Counted from the first letter of the stretch, positions 17,061 through 26,033 are shown. The stretch is DNA of 64,000 nt from Maribacter algicola (GCF_003933245.1 NZ_QUSX01000001.1:1426001-1490000), one strand, 5' to 3'. Notes: generated by a model from the letters alone, not told the origin. A program made the numbers and translations.

Positions 17061-18749
17061 ATGCGCTGGACGATAAAACCTAGACCGGAACAAGTTGAGA
17101 TTGAGCGATTGGCCAATGCCTTGGGTGTGGAAAAAATCGTGGCCCATTTACTCCTTCAGCGGGGTATTTCGACTTTTGAGGAGGCCAAAGAATTCTTTCG
17201 GCCACAATTGGAGGAATTGCACGATCCTTTTTTGATGAAGGACATGGATTTGGCGGTAGCCCGAATCGAAATGGCCATAGCCAAAAATGAAAATATCTTG
17301 ATTTATGGCGATTACGATGTGGATGGAACCACGGCCGTAGCCCTAGTATCTTCCTATTTACTTTCGTATTATCCCAATGTGGCCACCTATATCCCAGATA
17401 GATATGACGAGGGTTATGGGGTGTCCTACAAGGGAATCGACTTCGCCGAGGACAATGGGTTTAGCCTCATCATCGCCTTGGATTGTGGTATCAAGGCAGT
17501 GGAGAAAGTTGGGTACGCCAAGGAAAAGGGAATTGATTTTATCATTTGCGACCACCACAGACCGGATTCGGTTCTACCTCCTGCGGTTGCGGTATTGGAC
17601 CCCAAAAGGGAGGATTGTAACTACCCCTATGATGAACTCTGCGGTTGTGGTGTGGGGTTCAAGCTGGTTCAGGCTATAGGTTTTCGACGAGGGGAGGAGA
17701 TTAATGACTTGTTGTATTACCTTGATTTAGTGGCCACTGCCATTGGAGCCGATATCGTACCGATAACCGGTGAGAATCGAATCTTGGCATTTTATGGCCT
17801 ACAGGTTATCAACCAGAATCCTAGGGCCGGGTTCAGGGCCATCATACAACAACTTAAAAAATCGACCCTGACCATTACCGATGTCGTGTTTATCATCGCG
17901 CCCCGTATAAACGCCGCCGGAAGAATAGAGCACGGCCAACATGCCGTAAACCTACTCACCGAAACGGATATTTCAAAAGCTATAAAGTTTGCATCGGAAA
18001 TAGAAAAATATAATTCCGATAGAAAAGGATTGGACCAGGAAATCACCCAGGAAGCCCTTTTGCAGATTCAGAACAACAAGGAGGAGGACCGATTCACATC
18101 GGTAGTATTTCAAGAGCATTGGCATAAAGGAGTTATTGGTATCGTGGCCTCCAGATTGACAGAAACCTATTACAGACCTACTTTGGTTTTTACCAAAAGC
18201 GGGGATAAATTGGCCGCCTCCGCCCGATCGGTTAAAGGTTTCGATGTGTATAATGCTTTGGAAAGTTGTTCCGATTGTATCGAACAATTTGGCGGGCATA
18301 AATATGCCGCTGGCCTTACCTTATTGGAGGAACAGTACGAAGTCTTTAAGGAACAATTTGAAAAAGTAGTTAAGGAGTCAATAGATCCTTCCTTGTTAAC
18401 TCCTGAAATCTTGGTCGACTGCATAATTGAACTTAAAGACATTACCCCAAAATTATGGCGGATTTTAAAGCAATTCGCACCTTTTGGACCAGGTAATATG
18501 GCTCCTGTTTTTATGGCCCAAAATCTAGTGGATACAGGCTATGCCAGAACTGTGGGGCAGGAAGATGCTCATTTAAAGGTATCCGTTACACAGGAGGATA
18601 GCTATAGGATTGACGGTATAGGTTTCAATCTTGGGGATAAACTTGCCAAGGTTACCAGTAGGAAACTATTTGATGCCGTATTCTCCATAGATGAAAACGA
18701 ATGGCAGGGAAACACTACTCTTCAGCTAAAAATTAGGGATATAAAATAG
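17061..18749 (+). CDS. recJ: single-stranded-DNA-specific exonuclease RecJ
   Basis: A 562-residue DHH-family 5'-3' exonuclease acting on single-stranded DNA in recombination and mismatch/base excision repair. The metal-binding motifs are YGDYDVDGTTAVALV (near residue 80), ALDCGIKAVE, and the DHH signature ICDHHRPDS (near residue 166). The DHHA1 region follows with ARSVKGFDVYNALESC and FGGHKYAAGLTL, and then the C-terminal OB domain. The length is typical. The downstream MFS gene starts 7 bases after the stop, so they share a transcript. Confidence 0.97.
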   Translation: MRWTIKPRPEQVEIERLANALGVEKIVAHLLLQRGISTFEEAKEFFRPQLEELHDPFLMKDMDLAVARIEMAIAKNENILIYGDYDVDGTTAVALVSSYLLSYYPNVATYIPDRYDEGYGVSYKGIDFAEDNGFSLIIALDCGIKAVEKVGYAKEKGIDFIICDHHRPDSVLPPAVAVLDPKREDCNYPYDELCGCGVGFKLVQAIGFRRGEEINDLLYYLDLVATAIGADIVPITGENRILAFYGLQVINQNPRAGFRAIIQQLKKSTLTITDVVFIIAPRINAAGRIEHGQHAVNLLTETDISKAIKFASEIEKYNSDRKGLDQEITQEALLQIQNNKEEDRFTSVVFQEHWHKGVIGIVASRLTETYYRPTLVFTKSGDKLAASARSVKGFDVYNALESCSDCIEQFGGHKYAAGLTLLEEQYEVFKEQFEKVVKESIDPSLLTPEILVDCIIELKDITPKLWRILKQFAPFGPGNMAPVFMAQNLVDTGYARTVGQEDAHLKVSVTQEDSYRIDGIGFNLGDKLAKVTSRKLFDAVFSIDENEWQGNTTLQLKIRDIK

Positions 18750-18756
18750 CCACAGC

Positions 18757-20025
18757 ATGACCCAAAAGATTGACCCGTATGCGGCCTTACGGTTTAGGGA
18801 ATTCAATATTTTTTTACTGGTGCGCTTTGCCATGGTCTTTGCTTGGTCCATGCAGTTCATCGTAATCGAATGGCAAGTGTATACCTTGACAAAGGACCCG
18901 TTGTCCTTGGGAATCATTGGTTTGATGGAGGTAATCCCGGCCGTGGGAATGGCACTTTTTGCAGGCCATATCGTGGACCAAAAGGAAAAACGGAACCTTT
19001 TGGTGAAATGTATTTTGGGCTTTTCGGTGATTAGTTTCGGTCTATTTTTGTTGAGTTGGCCCGGTTTGGAAGACACTTGGGAAACAAAGACCATTTTGTA
19101 TGGAATCTACGCTCTTGTTTTTATGGGTGGCCTGGTGCGGGCTTTTTTGGGCCCCACGATTTTTTCCTTGATTGCGCTCATCGTGCCCAAGAAAATTTAT
19201 CCGAATGCGGCTACGTGGAGCAGCTCTACCTGGCAATTGGCTTCGGTTTTAGGACCGGCATTGGCTGGGTTTTCCATTAGTTTTATTGGGGTACATTGGT
19301 CCATGTGCGTCATTTTTGGATTTTCGGTATTGGCATTGATTACCTTGTTCCAAATACCACGAAAACCGATCATGAACCCCAAAATTGGGGAACCGGTCTT
19401 TCAAAGTTTGCGGGAAGGTTTGAGGTTTGTGTTCAATACCAAGGCCATCTTAGGGGCTCTTACCTTGGATATGATCGCGGTACTCTTTGGAGGTGCGGTG
19501 GCCCTGTTGCCTGTTTTTGCCCAGGATATTCTACATGTAGGTTCTGAAGGCTTTGGGATTCTCAGGGCCGCTCCAGCCGTTGGCGCGTCCATTACCATGT
19601 TGGGTTCTACCCGCTTTCCTTTGCATAAAAACGCGGGAATAAAACTGCTTTGGGCCGTTTTTGGGTTTGGGGTCTGTATCATCGTTTTTGGGATGTCCAC
19701 GTATTTTTGGCTATCGGTCATAGCACTATTTGTGAGCGGTGCCGTTGACGGAGTGTCCATGATCATTCGCCAGACCATCCTACAATTAAAGACACCGGAC
19801 AACATGCGGGGTAGGGTTGCATCGGTAAACTCCATGTTCGTGGGCTCTTCCAACGAATTGGGCGCTTTTGAAAGTGGGGTAACTGCGAAACTTATGGGAA
19901 CGGTTACGGCCGTAATTTTTGGCGGAAGTATGACTATTCTAACCGTTGGGCTAACAGCTCTGGCGTGGCCATCCTTTAGAAGATTGGACCTTTCCAAGGA
20001 TATCGAGGACCATGAAAAGGAATGA
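18757..20025 (+). CDS. MFS transporter (drug/siderophore-exporter type)
   Basis: A 422-residue major facilitator with about 12 transmembrane helices. The loop after helix 2 reads GHIVDQKEKRNLLVKCI, the position of the family's conserved G-x3-D-R/K motif. The C-terminal half has RGRVASVNSMFVGSSNELGAFESG, typical of the EntS-like MFS_3 group of exporters. No substrate can be assigned. It follows recJ closely (7 bases) and is convergent with lpxH, from which it is separated by only 19 bases including a small CCTTTTAAAAGG palindrome. Confidence 0.88.
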   Translation: MTQKIDPYAALRFREFNIFLLVRFAMVFAWSMQFIVIEWQVYTLTKDPLSLGIIGLMEVIPAVGMALFAGHIVDQKEKRNLLVKCILGFSVISFGLFLLSWPGLEDTWETKTILYGIYALVFMGGLVRAFLGPTIFSLIALIVPKKIYPNAATWSSSTWQLASVLGPALAGFSISFIGVHWSMCVIFGFSVLALITLFQIPRKPIMNPKIGEPVFQSLREGLRFVFNTKAILGALTLDMIAVLFGGAVALLPVFAQDILHVGSEGFGILRAAPAVGASITMLGSTRFPLHKNAGIKLLWAVFGFGVCIIVFGMSTYFWLSVIALFVSGAVDGVSMIIRQTILQLKTPDNMRGRVASVNSMFVGSSNELGAFESGVTAKLMGTVTAVIFGGSMTILTVGLTALAWPSFRRLDLSKDIEDHEKE

Positions 20026-20044
20026 GGCTCATCCTTTTAAAAGG

Positions 20045-20809
20045 TTAATCATATTTTTTTAATTCCAGTTTCTTCCCATCAAAAACGGCATAAGTAAAGT
20101 AATTGACCCAATCCCCAATATTGGTATATCTTGATTTTTCGTTGAGGTCGATTTCCAAGGGTAGATGTCGATGTCCGAATATAAAATGGTCGTAGTGCTG
20201 ATTCTGCAATTTACGTTTGGCATACTGTACCAGCCATTCCGTATTCTCCCCTAAAAATTTGGCATCATCATCGCCGGAAATCAATTTGTTTTTTACCGAG
20301 AAGTACTGGGCTACCTTTACCCCCAAATCTGGATGTAGCCACCTAAAGAACCATTTGGCCACTGGATTGGTAAACACCTTTTTCATTCGTTTATACCCTT
20401 TGTCATGAGGGCCTAGGCCATCACCATGTCCTATAAAAAATGAAACCTCGTTTATCTGGTATTGTTTGGGTGCATGATACACTGGAATATTCAGTTCTTC
20501 CTCAAAATAGCCGTTCATCCAAAGGTCATGATTGCCCACAAAATAATAAATGGGAATTCCAGCATCCGATAGTTCTGCAAGTTTCCCTAAAGTTCTGGTA
20601 AAACCTTTTGGCACAACGGTTTTATACTCGAACCAAAAATCAAAGAGGTCGCCCAAAAGAAAAATGGCACCGGCATCGGTCTTAATCCCATCCAGCCATT
20701 TCACGAATTTTTGCTCCCTTGGAAAGCTCGTTTCGGTATTGGGGGCACCCAAATGATTATCGCTCGCAAAGTATACCTTTTTGCCAATGGGAAGATGTAT
20801 AGTGGTCAT
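20045..20809 (-). CDS. lpxH: UDP-2,3-diacylglucosamine diphosphatase (LpxH family)
   Basis: A 254-residue calcineurin-like phosphoesterase. The di-metal motifs are FASDNHLGAP (Asp/His near residue 16), LGDLFDFWFEY, VGNHDLWM and FGHRHLPLEI. The N-terminal D-x-H and the length match LpxH, which releases UMP from UDP-2,3-diacylglucosamine in lipid A synthesis at the inner membrane. It lies 29 bases downstream of queD on the same strand. A general metallophosphatase remains possible, but Bacteroidetes LpxH proteins look like this. Confidence 0.87.
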   Translation of the reverse strand: MTTIHLPIGKKVYFASDNHLGAPNTETSFPREQKFVKWLDGIKTDAGAIFLLGDLFDFWFEYKTVVPKGFTRTLGKLAELSDAGIPIYYFVGNHDLWMNGYFEEELNIPVYHAPKQYQINEVSFFIGHGDGLGPHDKGYKRMKKVFTNPVAKWFFRWLHPDLGVKVAQYFSVKNKLISGDDDAKFLGENTEWLVQYAKRKLQNQHYDHFIFGHRHLPLEIDLNEKSRYTNIGDWVNYFTYAVFDGKKLELKKYD

Positions 20810-20838
20810 GATGGATAAAGATAGGAAATGTTTGCGCC

Positions 20839-21288
20839 TTAATTGTCACTGGCATGCCATTCCGCAAAGGAGGTTTCCGTTTCCTGAAGTTTCAAAGAGA
20901 ATAGTTCGATGTTTTTGGGAAGTCTGGCCTTAATTTTTTTTGCAAAGTCTATGACCATATTTTCACTGGTAGGCTGGTAATCAGCCAAAATCACGTTATG
21001 ACCTCTTTCCGTAAGTTCTTTGGCCAGTTCCACATGGGGCGTGTTTTTATTGAATACCGTGGCGTGATCAAATTTGTCCACAATTTCTTCCTTGACGATT
21101 TTTTTTAGGTCGCCAAAATCAATGACCATTCCCAGTTTTACATGGGAGGTATCCGTAATGGGTCTTCCTATTACGGTAACCGAAAGTTTATAACTATGGC
21201 CATGCACGTTTCGGCATTTGCCATCGTAGCCATATAGTGCGTGGCCGGTCTCAAAATTGAACTGTTTGGTAATCCTAATAGTACCCAT
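20839..21288 (-). CDS. queD: 6-carboxytetrahydropterin synthase (QueD/PTPS family)
   Basis: A 149-residue T-fold enzyme. The zinc ligands are His16 (FETGHALYG), His29 and His31 (NVHGH), and the CxxxHGH spacing, with Cys25, is the QueD signature rather than the PTP synthase one. It converts dihydroneopterin triphosphate to 6-carboxy-tetrahydropterin, the first committed intermediate to queuosine and archaeosine-like tRNA bases. The gene is divergent from a 2OG oxygenase gene. A TACCTTTG -7-like element at 21307-21314 on the minus strand could be its promoter, although no matching -33 is seen. Confidence 0.92.
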   Translation of the reverse strand: MGTIRITKQFNFETGHALYGYDGKCRNVHGHSYKLSVTVIGRPITDTSHVKLGMVIDFGDLKKIVKEEIVDKFDHATVFNKNTPHVELAKELTERGHNVILADYQPTSENMVIDFAKKIKARLPKNIELFSLKLQETETSFAEWHASDN

Positions 21289-21319
21289 AAGAATTCATTG
21301 GTTGTACAAAGGTATTCAA

Positions 21320-21353
21320 TTTGTAAAACCGATCTGTTTTAGATTTACATTTG
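21320..21353 (+). promoter_or_regulatory. Bacteroidetes-type promoter of the 2OG oxygenase gene
   Basis: TTTG at 21320-21323 and a perfect TACATTTG (TAnnTTTG) at 21346-21353, 22 bases apart, lie just upstream of the oxygenase start at 21376. The element overlaps the upstream region of the divergent queD. Confidence 0.6.
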
Positions 21354-21375
21354 TCGGCTTTTTAAAAAAATCGAA

Positions 21376-22023
21376 ATGGCAGGATTGGTAGAACAACTTG
21401 ACTTTGAGGAGAATCCGCTTTTTGAGCGATTGATCGAGGATATCCTCAGGGACGGTTACAGTATCCTGGATACATTTTTTCCCGAGGAAACCATTAACGG
21501 CCTACGTGCCGACCTGCTCTACAAATATGAAGAGGACTATTTTAAAAAAGCGGCTATTGGGAACCGGACCAATGAAATCATTAAAACGGAAATACGGGGC
21601 GATTTCATTCTATGGATGGACGAGACCAAACTAAACACCGTCCAATCGTCATTTTTTAATAGGATCAACGAACTTTCAGATTATCTCAACAAGACCTGTT
21701 TTCTGGGTATCTTAAAAAAGGAATTTCATTATGCGGTCTATCCGGCGGGCAAGTTTTACAAACGGCACTTGGATACCTTTCAAAATGACGATGGGCGCAG
21801 ACTTTCCGTCGTGTATTATTTGAACGAAAACGATTGGTTGCCCGAACATGGGGGAGAGCTGGTGCTCTACCTAAACGATGAAAATGGAAAGGAATATGCC
21901 AAGCAGGTATTTCCAATGCCCGGCAGGACGGTCATATTTGAAAGCCAAAAAATTGAACACGAGGTAAAACCGGCCAACCGACAGCGATTGAGTATCACGG
22001 GCTGGCTGAAGACCCGTTCCTAA
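21376..22023 (+). CDS. 2OG-Fe(II) oxygenase (prolyl 4-hydroxylase-like)
   Basis: A 215-residue soluble dioxygenase. The iron-binding facial triad is visible as His-x-Asp in FYKRHLDTFQND and the distal His in KIEHEVKP, and the 2-oxoglutarate-binding basic residue is in RQRLSITGWLKT. The jelly-roll strand pattern (RLSVVYYLNENDWLPEHGGELVLY) matches the prolyl-4-hydroxylase alpha-subunit group, which hydroxylates proline or related residues in proteins. The target protein is unknown. It has its own promoter and is followed by a low-complexity array. Confidence 0.87.
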   Translation: MAGLVEQLDFEENPLFERLIEDILRDGYSILDTFFPEETINGLRADLLYKYEEDYFKKAAIGNRTNEIIKTEIRGDFILWMDETKLNTVQSSFFNRINELSDYLNKTCFLGILKKEFHYAVYPAGKFYKRHLDTFQNDDGRRLSVVYYLNENDWLPEHGGELVLYLNDENGKEYAKQVFPMPGRTVIFESQKIEHEVKPANRQRLSITGWLKTRS

Positions 22024-22125
22024 AATCAATTTCAAGCTCAAGAATCAAATTCGAGCTCAAACTAAAATATCAAGTACAAATACAAGTTTAAGAACAAATA
22101 TCAAACTCAAGTTCAAAATTGAGTA
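22024..22125. repeat. low-complexity CAAATA/CAAGTT array without a gene
   Basis: About 100 bases made of degenerate 6-base units (CAAGCT, CAAATT, CAAGTA, CAAATA, CAAGTT, CAAACT) start right at the oxygenase stop codon. The composition is the same as the array before the four-helix-bundle gene at 16604-16641. Here no four-helix gene follows. The next 90 bases (22126-22216) hold nothing recognisable. Confidence 0.55.
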
Positions 22126-22216
22126 TATCTGTCCACTGTGTGGTGAAAGAATGCGGGCCTGTTCCTGGTCAGTAAGGAATTTCTTCTGATTTCAGGAAGT
22201 TGAGGTATCACTGGCA

Positions 22217-22330
22217 CTAACGTTTGAACTTGCGTCTTGTGCGTATTCTGTTCACAAAATATACAACTACGACAAAAAGGGCGAGTATGGGAAAGATAAG
22301 GTCCCCGTTTAAAAACTGAAATATTTCCAT
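22217..22330 (-). CDS. candidate 37-residue single-span membrane protein
   Basis: On the minus strand an ATG at 22330 opens 37 codons ending in TAG at 22217-22219. The product starts MEIFQFLNGDLIFPI, has one hydrophobic segment (about residues 11-26, including VVVVYFV) and ends in a strongly basic tail (RIRTRRKFKR). By the positive-inside rule the tail would be cytoplasmic and the N-terminus outside. It lies 48 bases after the enoyl-CoA hydratase gene, on the same strand, so it may be the last gene of that operon. I do not recognise it. The regular hydrophobic-basic design makes a real gene more likely than chance. Confidence 0.5.
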   Translation of the reverse strand: MEIFQFLNGDLIFPILALFVVVVYFVNRIRTRRKFKR

Positions 22331-22378
22331 GGAGTTAACTTATTATGGACAACAACGGAGTATACCATGGGATATTGC

Positions 22379-23146
22379 CTATTGTTTGAATTTTGATAAT
22401 GCGTTTCGGGTAAAATCAGAAAGCACTAAAGTACCGGTAATGGCAGCACGCTCAAGCAATAAGTGATTCCAATGATCGGTTCCTTTCCAAAGCACCTTTT
22501 TCCATTCGGTCAGCGCATCAGGGTTATAGGATGCCAATGTATTGGCAAAAAAGTCGAGTTCCCTGTCCATTTCGGAAAACGAATCGAATACCCTGGAGAA
22601 CAATCCTTTTTCCTGGGCCCAGTAGGCCGATTTCCACTCTGTTGTTGCAAGTGACAACTCTGATAGTCCGCCCGATCCAATTTTACGTTCCACAGCCGGT
22701 TCAATGACCAAGGGCGCTATGCCTATACTCAATTCAGATAGTTTTATGGCGGCATTTTCATGGGCAAACACATAATCACAGGCAGCGGCCAACCCAACGC
22801 CCCCGCCAACGGTTTTTCCCTGTACCCGTCCTACGATCATTTTTTTACAGGTTCGCATGGCGTTGATGACATGGGCAAACCCACTAAAAAACGCCTTGCC
22901 TTCTTCCAAGTTGGATACGGCCATTAACTCGGTAAAGGAGGCCCCGGCACAGAAGGCCTTTTCACCTTCGGACTTTAAAATGATTACATGGACATCCTTT
23001 TTATTGGAAAGCTTATCAAACTCATTGGCCAACCGTTCCAACAAAACCGCCACGAAGGAATTACTGGCGGGATGCCCAAACTCTATGGTCGCAACATTGC
23101 CGTTCATACTGGTGTAAAGACTGCCGTTTTCCCTATCGGTTCCCAT
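22379..23146 (-). CDS. enoyl-CoA hydratase/isomerase family protein
   Basis: A 255-residue crotonase-fold protein. The oxyanion-hole segments are visible as EKAFCAGASFTELMA (about residue 65) and VQGKTVGGGVGLAAACDYVFAHE (about 100-122). The second acid is less canonical, so hydratase versus isomerase activity is open. The frame is open to 23227, but that would overlap the MATE gene; the ATG at 23146 (MGTDRENGSLY) leaves 22 bases and gives a normal N-terminus. It follows the GNAT and MATE genes on the same strand. Confidence 0.83.
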   Translation of the reverse strand: MGTDRENGSLYTSMNGNVATIEFGHPASNSFVAVLLERLANEFDKLSNKKDVHVIILKSEGEKAFCAGASFTELMAVSNLEEGKAFFSGFAHVINAMRTCKKMIVGRVQGKTVGGGVGLAAACDYVFAHENAAIKLSELSIGIAPLVIEPAVERKIGSGGLSELSLATTEWKSAYWAQEKGLFSRVFDSFSEMDRELDFFANTLASYNPDALTEWKKVLWKGTDHWNHLLLERAAITGTLVLSDFTRNALSKFKQ

Positions 23147-23168
23147 AATCAAAAGGTTTTCATCAAAA

Positions 23169-24503
23169 TTAATGGTTTTGTAACAGGGGTCGAAACTTTC
23201 TTCGGAATTTAAGGACCAAGGCTCCACCCCGTATCAACATCCACAGCGTAAACGCTACCCAAATGCCCATAAGACCCCATTCTAGAAACCTTCCCAAGAA
23301 AAGCATCGGTATAAATCCTAAAAACGTAGCGATTAGCAATGTGTTTCGCAGGTATTTCATTTCGCCAAGACCCTTAAAGACTCCGTCCAGTACAAAGGCT
23401 ACGGTATTAATGGGCAGTCCAAGAATGATGATATAAAATACGCCATAGAAAGCGTTCAAAACCAGCTCCTCGTTGGAGAAGAGTCGGCCTATCGGTTTAT
23501 AAAACAGAAAGGATACCGTTATAAGGACCAAGCTCACATAGATTCCATATTTCACAATTTTCTTTGCCAAAAGCCATAAGTCGGCATAGTTCTTTTCACC
23601 CAAAAGCCTTCCCCCCATAATGTTTCCAGCGGCTCCATAGCCATCGATAAAAAATGCCGAAAAAAGCCAAAGATTAATGGCAATGGTATGTGCGCCGATA
23701 AATTTATCGCCCAAGGCGGTCGCCTCCCGTACCGCCAAAATAAGTGCAGTGTTCAATGCCAAGGCCCTTACAAAAAGGTTGAGGCTCATAACCACCAAGC
23801 GTCCCAATTCTGGATGTATTGGAAATTTTAGTACGAGACTTATTTCGGTCTTTTTCCAAAGAAGCCATAGGGCCATTATGGCCATAACGGTTTGTGCTAT
23901 GAGGCTCGCCCATGCCGCTCCGTCTAAATACATGGGGGCAATAATTCCTTCTACCCCGTATACCAAAAGAAAATCCAGCCCAACATTTAGGACGGCTCCC
24001 GTAATTGCAATGACCATGGGCCAATAGGTATTCTGCAGTCCTCTAAAAATTCCCATCACGGCAAATGTGAAAAGGGTAAGGGGAAAGCCCCAAACCCTAA
24101 TGGAGTAGTAGCTGATACAATATTCTAGTATTTTTCCGGAGGCGTTCAAAAGCTCAAAAATCTCTCGGATTACGAATACGGTGGACAATAAAATGATGAG
24201 GCTTAAAGCAATATTCAAATAGATGGCCTGTGCGGGCAAGGTCTTTACCTCCTCGAGTTTTCCCGCTCCCAGGTATTGGGAAATGATGGCGGAAATGGCG
24301 CTTCTAGTTTGCCCCAAAACCCAAATAAGCATGGATAAAAAGGACCCTACGATTCCGGCCGCTGCAAGTGATTCCAGTCCGTCTACGGGAATATTGCCCA
24401 CGATGGCCGTATCGGTTATTGAAAGTAAAGGTTCCGCAATTCCGGCAACGGTGGCAGGTATGGCCAAACTATTGATTCGTTTTAAGGTGACGGTAGATTT
24501 CAA
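23169..24503 (-). CDS. MATE family efflux transporter
   Basis: A 444-residue transporter with 12 predicted transmembrane helices in two homologous halves. MATE-like features are the N-terminal LAIPATVAGIAEPLLSITDTAIVGNIP, with the conserved aspartate in helix 1, and ALNTALILAVREATALG in the seventh helix. It exports cationic compounds in exchange for Na+ or H+. It belongs to the DinF-like branch by general appearance; the substrate is unknown. The GNAT gene ends 6 bases upstream and the enoyl-CoA hydratase follows, suggesting an operon. Confidence 0.9.
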   Translation of the reverse strand: MKSTVTLKRINSLAIPATVAGIAEPLLSITDTAIVGNIPVDGLESLAAAGIVGSFLSMLIWVLGQTRSAISAIISQYLGAGKLEEVKTLPAQAIYLNIALSLIILLSTVFVIREIFELLNASGKILEYCISYYSIRVWGFPLTLFTFAVMGIFRGLQNTYWPMVIAITGAVLNVGLDFLLVYGVEGIIAPMYLDGAAWASLIAQTVMAIMALWLLWKKTEISLVLKFPIHPELGRLVVMSLNLFVRALALNTALILAVREATALGDKFIGAHTIAINLWLFSAFFIDGYGAAGNIMGGRLLGEKNYADLWLLAKKIVKYGIYVSLVLITVSFLFYKPIGRLFSNEELVLNAFYGVFYIIILGLPINTVAFVLDGVFKGLGEMKYLRNTLLIATFLGFIPMLFLGRFLEWGLMGIWVAFTLWMLIRGGALVLKFRRKFRPLLQNH

Positions 24504-24509
24504 AATGGT

Positions 24510-25013
24510 TTATACTACAAGTTCATAACAATGAAAGGGGTAGCTGCTCTGATTTGGAAAGTAAATATCCTCCAATTTTTTATAGCCTCTTGCCTCATAA
24601 AATCTTTGGTTTCTTTTATTTTGACTAAAGGTATCCAACCTGATCGATATAAAATTGTTTTGTCTTGCAAAGTCCTCGGCAAAATCCATGAGTTGTAGGG
24701 CATAACCCTTTCCCTGATGCTCTGGATGTACCGCCAATCTATGAACGTACAGGTTTTTGGAATTTGGCGATAACCAGGCGACGTGCCGGTACTCCTCATC
24801 CATAAGGCTGGAAATGACAATGCATCCAATGATTTCATCTTCCTTTTTTAATACGTATAATTCCTTTCTTTTTATATCTGTCAGGAATTTTTCTTCGGAA
24901 GGATATTCCGTTGTCCATTGAAAAATATTTTTGGATTCCATGTGCAGTCGACAGGCGTTTGTCATGGAAAGAATATCGGGAATTTCAGATATCTTTGCTG
25001 GCTGAATCATCAT
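24510..25013 (-). CDS. GNAT family N-acetyltransferase
   Basis: A 167-residue acetyltransferase. The acetyl-CoA binding motif A is clear: LYVHRLAVHPEHQGKGYALQLMDFAE (about residues 88-113), with the Q/R-x-x-G-x-G/A loop, followed by NNFISIRLDTFSQNKRNQRFYEARGYKKL, which is motif B. The acceptor substrate cannot be predicted. It is the first gene of the minus-strand unit GNAT-MATE-enoyl-CoA hydratase, separated from MATE by 6 bases, and is divergent from a universal stress protein gene. Confidence 0.88.
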   Translation of the reverse strand: MMIQPAKISEIPDILSMTNACRLHMESKNIFQWTTEYPSEEKFLTDIKRKELYVLKKEDEIIGCIVISSLMDEEYRHVAWLSPNSKNLYVHRLAVHPEHQGKGYALQLMDFAEDFARQNNFISIRLDTFSQNKRNQRFYEARGYKKLEDIYFPNQSSYPFHCYELVV

Positions 25014-25061
25014 TCAAAATATTAAAATTGTAAATTTAGAGGAATAAACAACAAAACAACC

Positions 25062-25859
25062 ATGAAGAATATCCTTGTTCCCATAGGCACATCCCCTGAC
25101 GCCAGCGAAACCTTACAATATGCCGTAGACTTTGCCACTGATTTTGGAGCGGAGGTCTATGTGATGGAAGTGTTTAATGTGACCTCAAAGGCCGGCACCT
25201 TGGCCAATGTATCTGAAATTGTTGCGGAGAGCGGTAAGGAGCGACTGAAAGGGGTCATTGCCCAGATAGATACCAAACAAATAGATTTAAAAATAGCCTC
25301 GTTTAAAGGAGATTTGGTAGACGGGCTTTTGGAAATTGATAATGAACTGGGCATAGATTTAATTATTCTAGCTCCTAGAAGTAACGATATTCAGGAGGAG
25401 GTTTATCTTGGACCTACTTCCGGAAAAATCATTAAACAAACCAATATCCCAACTTTGGTAGTCCCAAAAGGCACAAAATACAAGCCTTTTGAAAGTATTT
25501 TGGTGGCTTTCAGGTCTGGTATACTAAAGCGTAAGAGAATATTGAATTCCCTGATCACTATTTCTGAAAAGCATAGGTCGAAAGTCAATTTGTTATTAGT
25601 AAAGACACCGGGCTATACTGATGACGACCTCAAAATCAATACTGCTCTGATGGATATTAGTTCCCACTTGACTATAACCGAAAACGCAACTACATACTTG
25701 GGAGTTCTGGAGCATTTTCAGTCCAAACATCCCGATTTGCTCTGTGTTTTTAGAAGAAAGCGTGGCTTTTTTAAGAAATTATGGGAAAAAAGCACCATTT
25801 TAAAATCGGAATTTTCCGTACCCATTCCAGTATTGATCTTGAGTACCAAGAAAGATTAA
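25062..25859 (+). CDS. universal stress protein (UspA family)
   Basis: A 265-residue protein. Residues 1-140 form a standard Usp domain: MKNILVPIGTSPDASETLQYAVDFA at the N-terminus and GPTSGKIIKQTNIPTLVVPKGT as the ATP-site strand with the G-x2-G-x-S/T-like loop. The second half resembles a degenerate Usp domain without the nucleotide motif, as in many Bacteroidetes tandem proteins. Usp proteins accumulate under starvation or stress; the molecular role is unclear. It ends 51 bases before the tRNA-Ala gene. Confidence 0.85.
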   Translation: MKNILVPIGTSPDASETLQYAVDFATDFGAEVYVMEVFNVTSKAGTLANVSEIVAESGKERLKGVIAQIDTKQIDLKIASFKGDLVDGLLEIDNELGIDLIILAPRSNDIQEEVYLGPTSGKIIKQTNIPTLVVPKGTKYKPFESILVAFRSGILKRKRILNSLITISEKHRSKVNLLLVKTPGYTDDDLKINTALMDISSHLTITENATTYLGVLEHFQSKHPDLLCVFRRKRGFFKKLWEKSTILKSEFSVPIPVLILSTKKD

Positions 25860-25910
25860 GATGTATTTTGATACGTTGCGAAAAAGTATTTCCTTTGCGA
25901 CGCCTAAAAA

Positions 25911-25987
25911 GGGGGATTAGCTCAGTTGGCTAGAGCGCTTGCCTGGCAGGCAAGAGGTCACCGGTTCGAATCCGGTATTCTCCACCA
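25911..25987 (+). tRNA. tRNA-Ala(GGC), CCA encoded
   Basis: A 77-base tRNA with acceptor stem GGGGGAT/ATTCTCC (two G-U pairs), D arm, anticodon stem CTTGC/GCAAG with loop CTGGCAG (anticodon GGC, reading GCC/GCU alanine codons), T arm with TTCGAAT, and an encoded CCA. Its 3' half (25943-25985) is duplicated at 34049-34091 and is the integration site of the downstream island. Confidence 0.93.
25943..25985 (+). repeat. left attachment site (attL) inside tRNA-Ala
   Basis: The 43-base sequence from the anticodon loop to the start of CCA recurs at 34049-34091 with mismatches at two positions. The last 28 bases (25958-25985) are identical in both copies. The tRNA remains complete on this side. Confidence 0.85.
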
Positions 25988-25998
25988 GTAAACATAAG

Positions 25999-26031
25999 GC
26001 TTCAAGAGTTTTTGACTTTTGAAGCTTTTTT
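25999..26031 (+). terminator. tRNA-Ala terminator, island-borne
   Basis: An 11-bp stem with one G-U pair (GCTTCAAGAGT 25999-26009, ACTTTTGAAGC 26015-26025), loop TTTTG, and six T residues. It lies just inside the island and so replaces the tRNA's original terminator, which is probably the hairpin now displaced to 34094. Confidence 0.75.
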
Positions 26032-26033
26032 CA

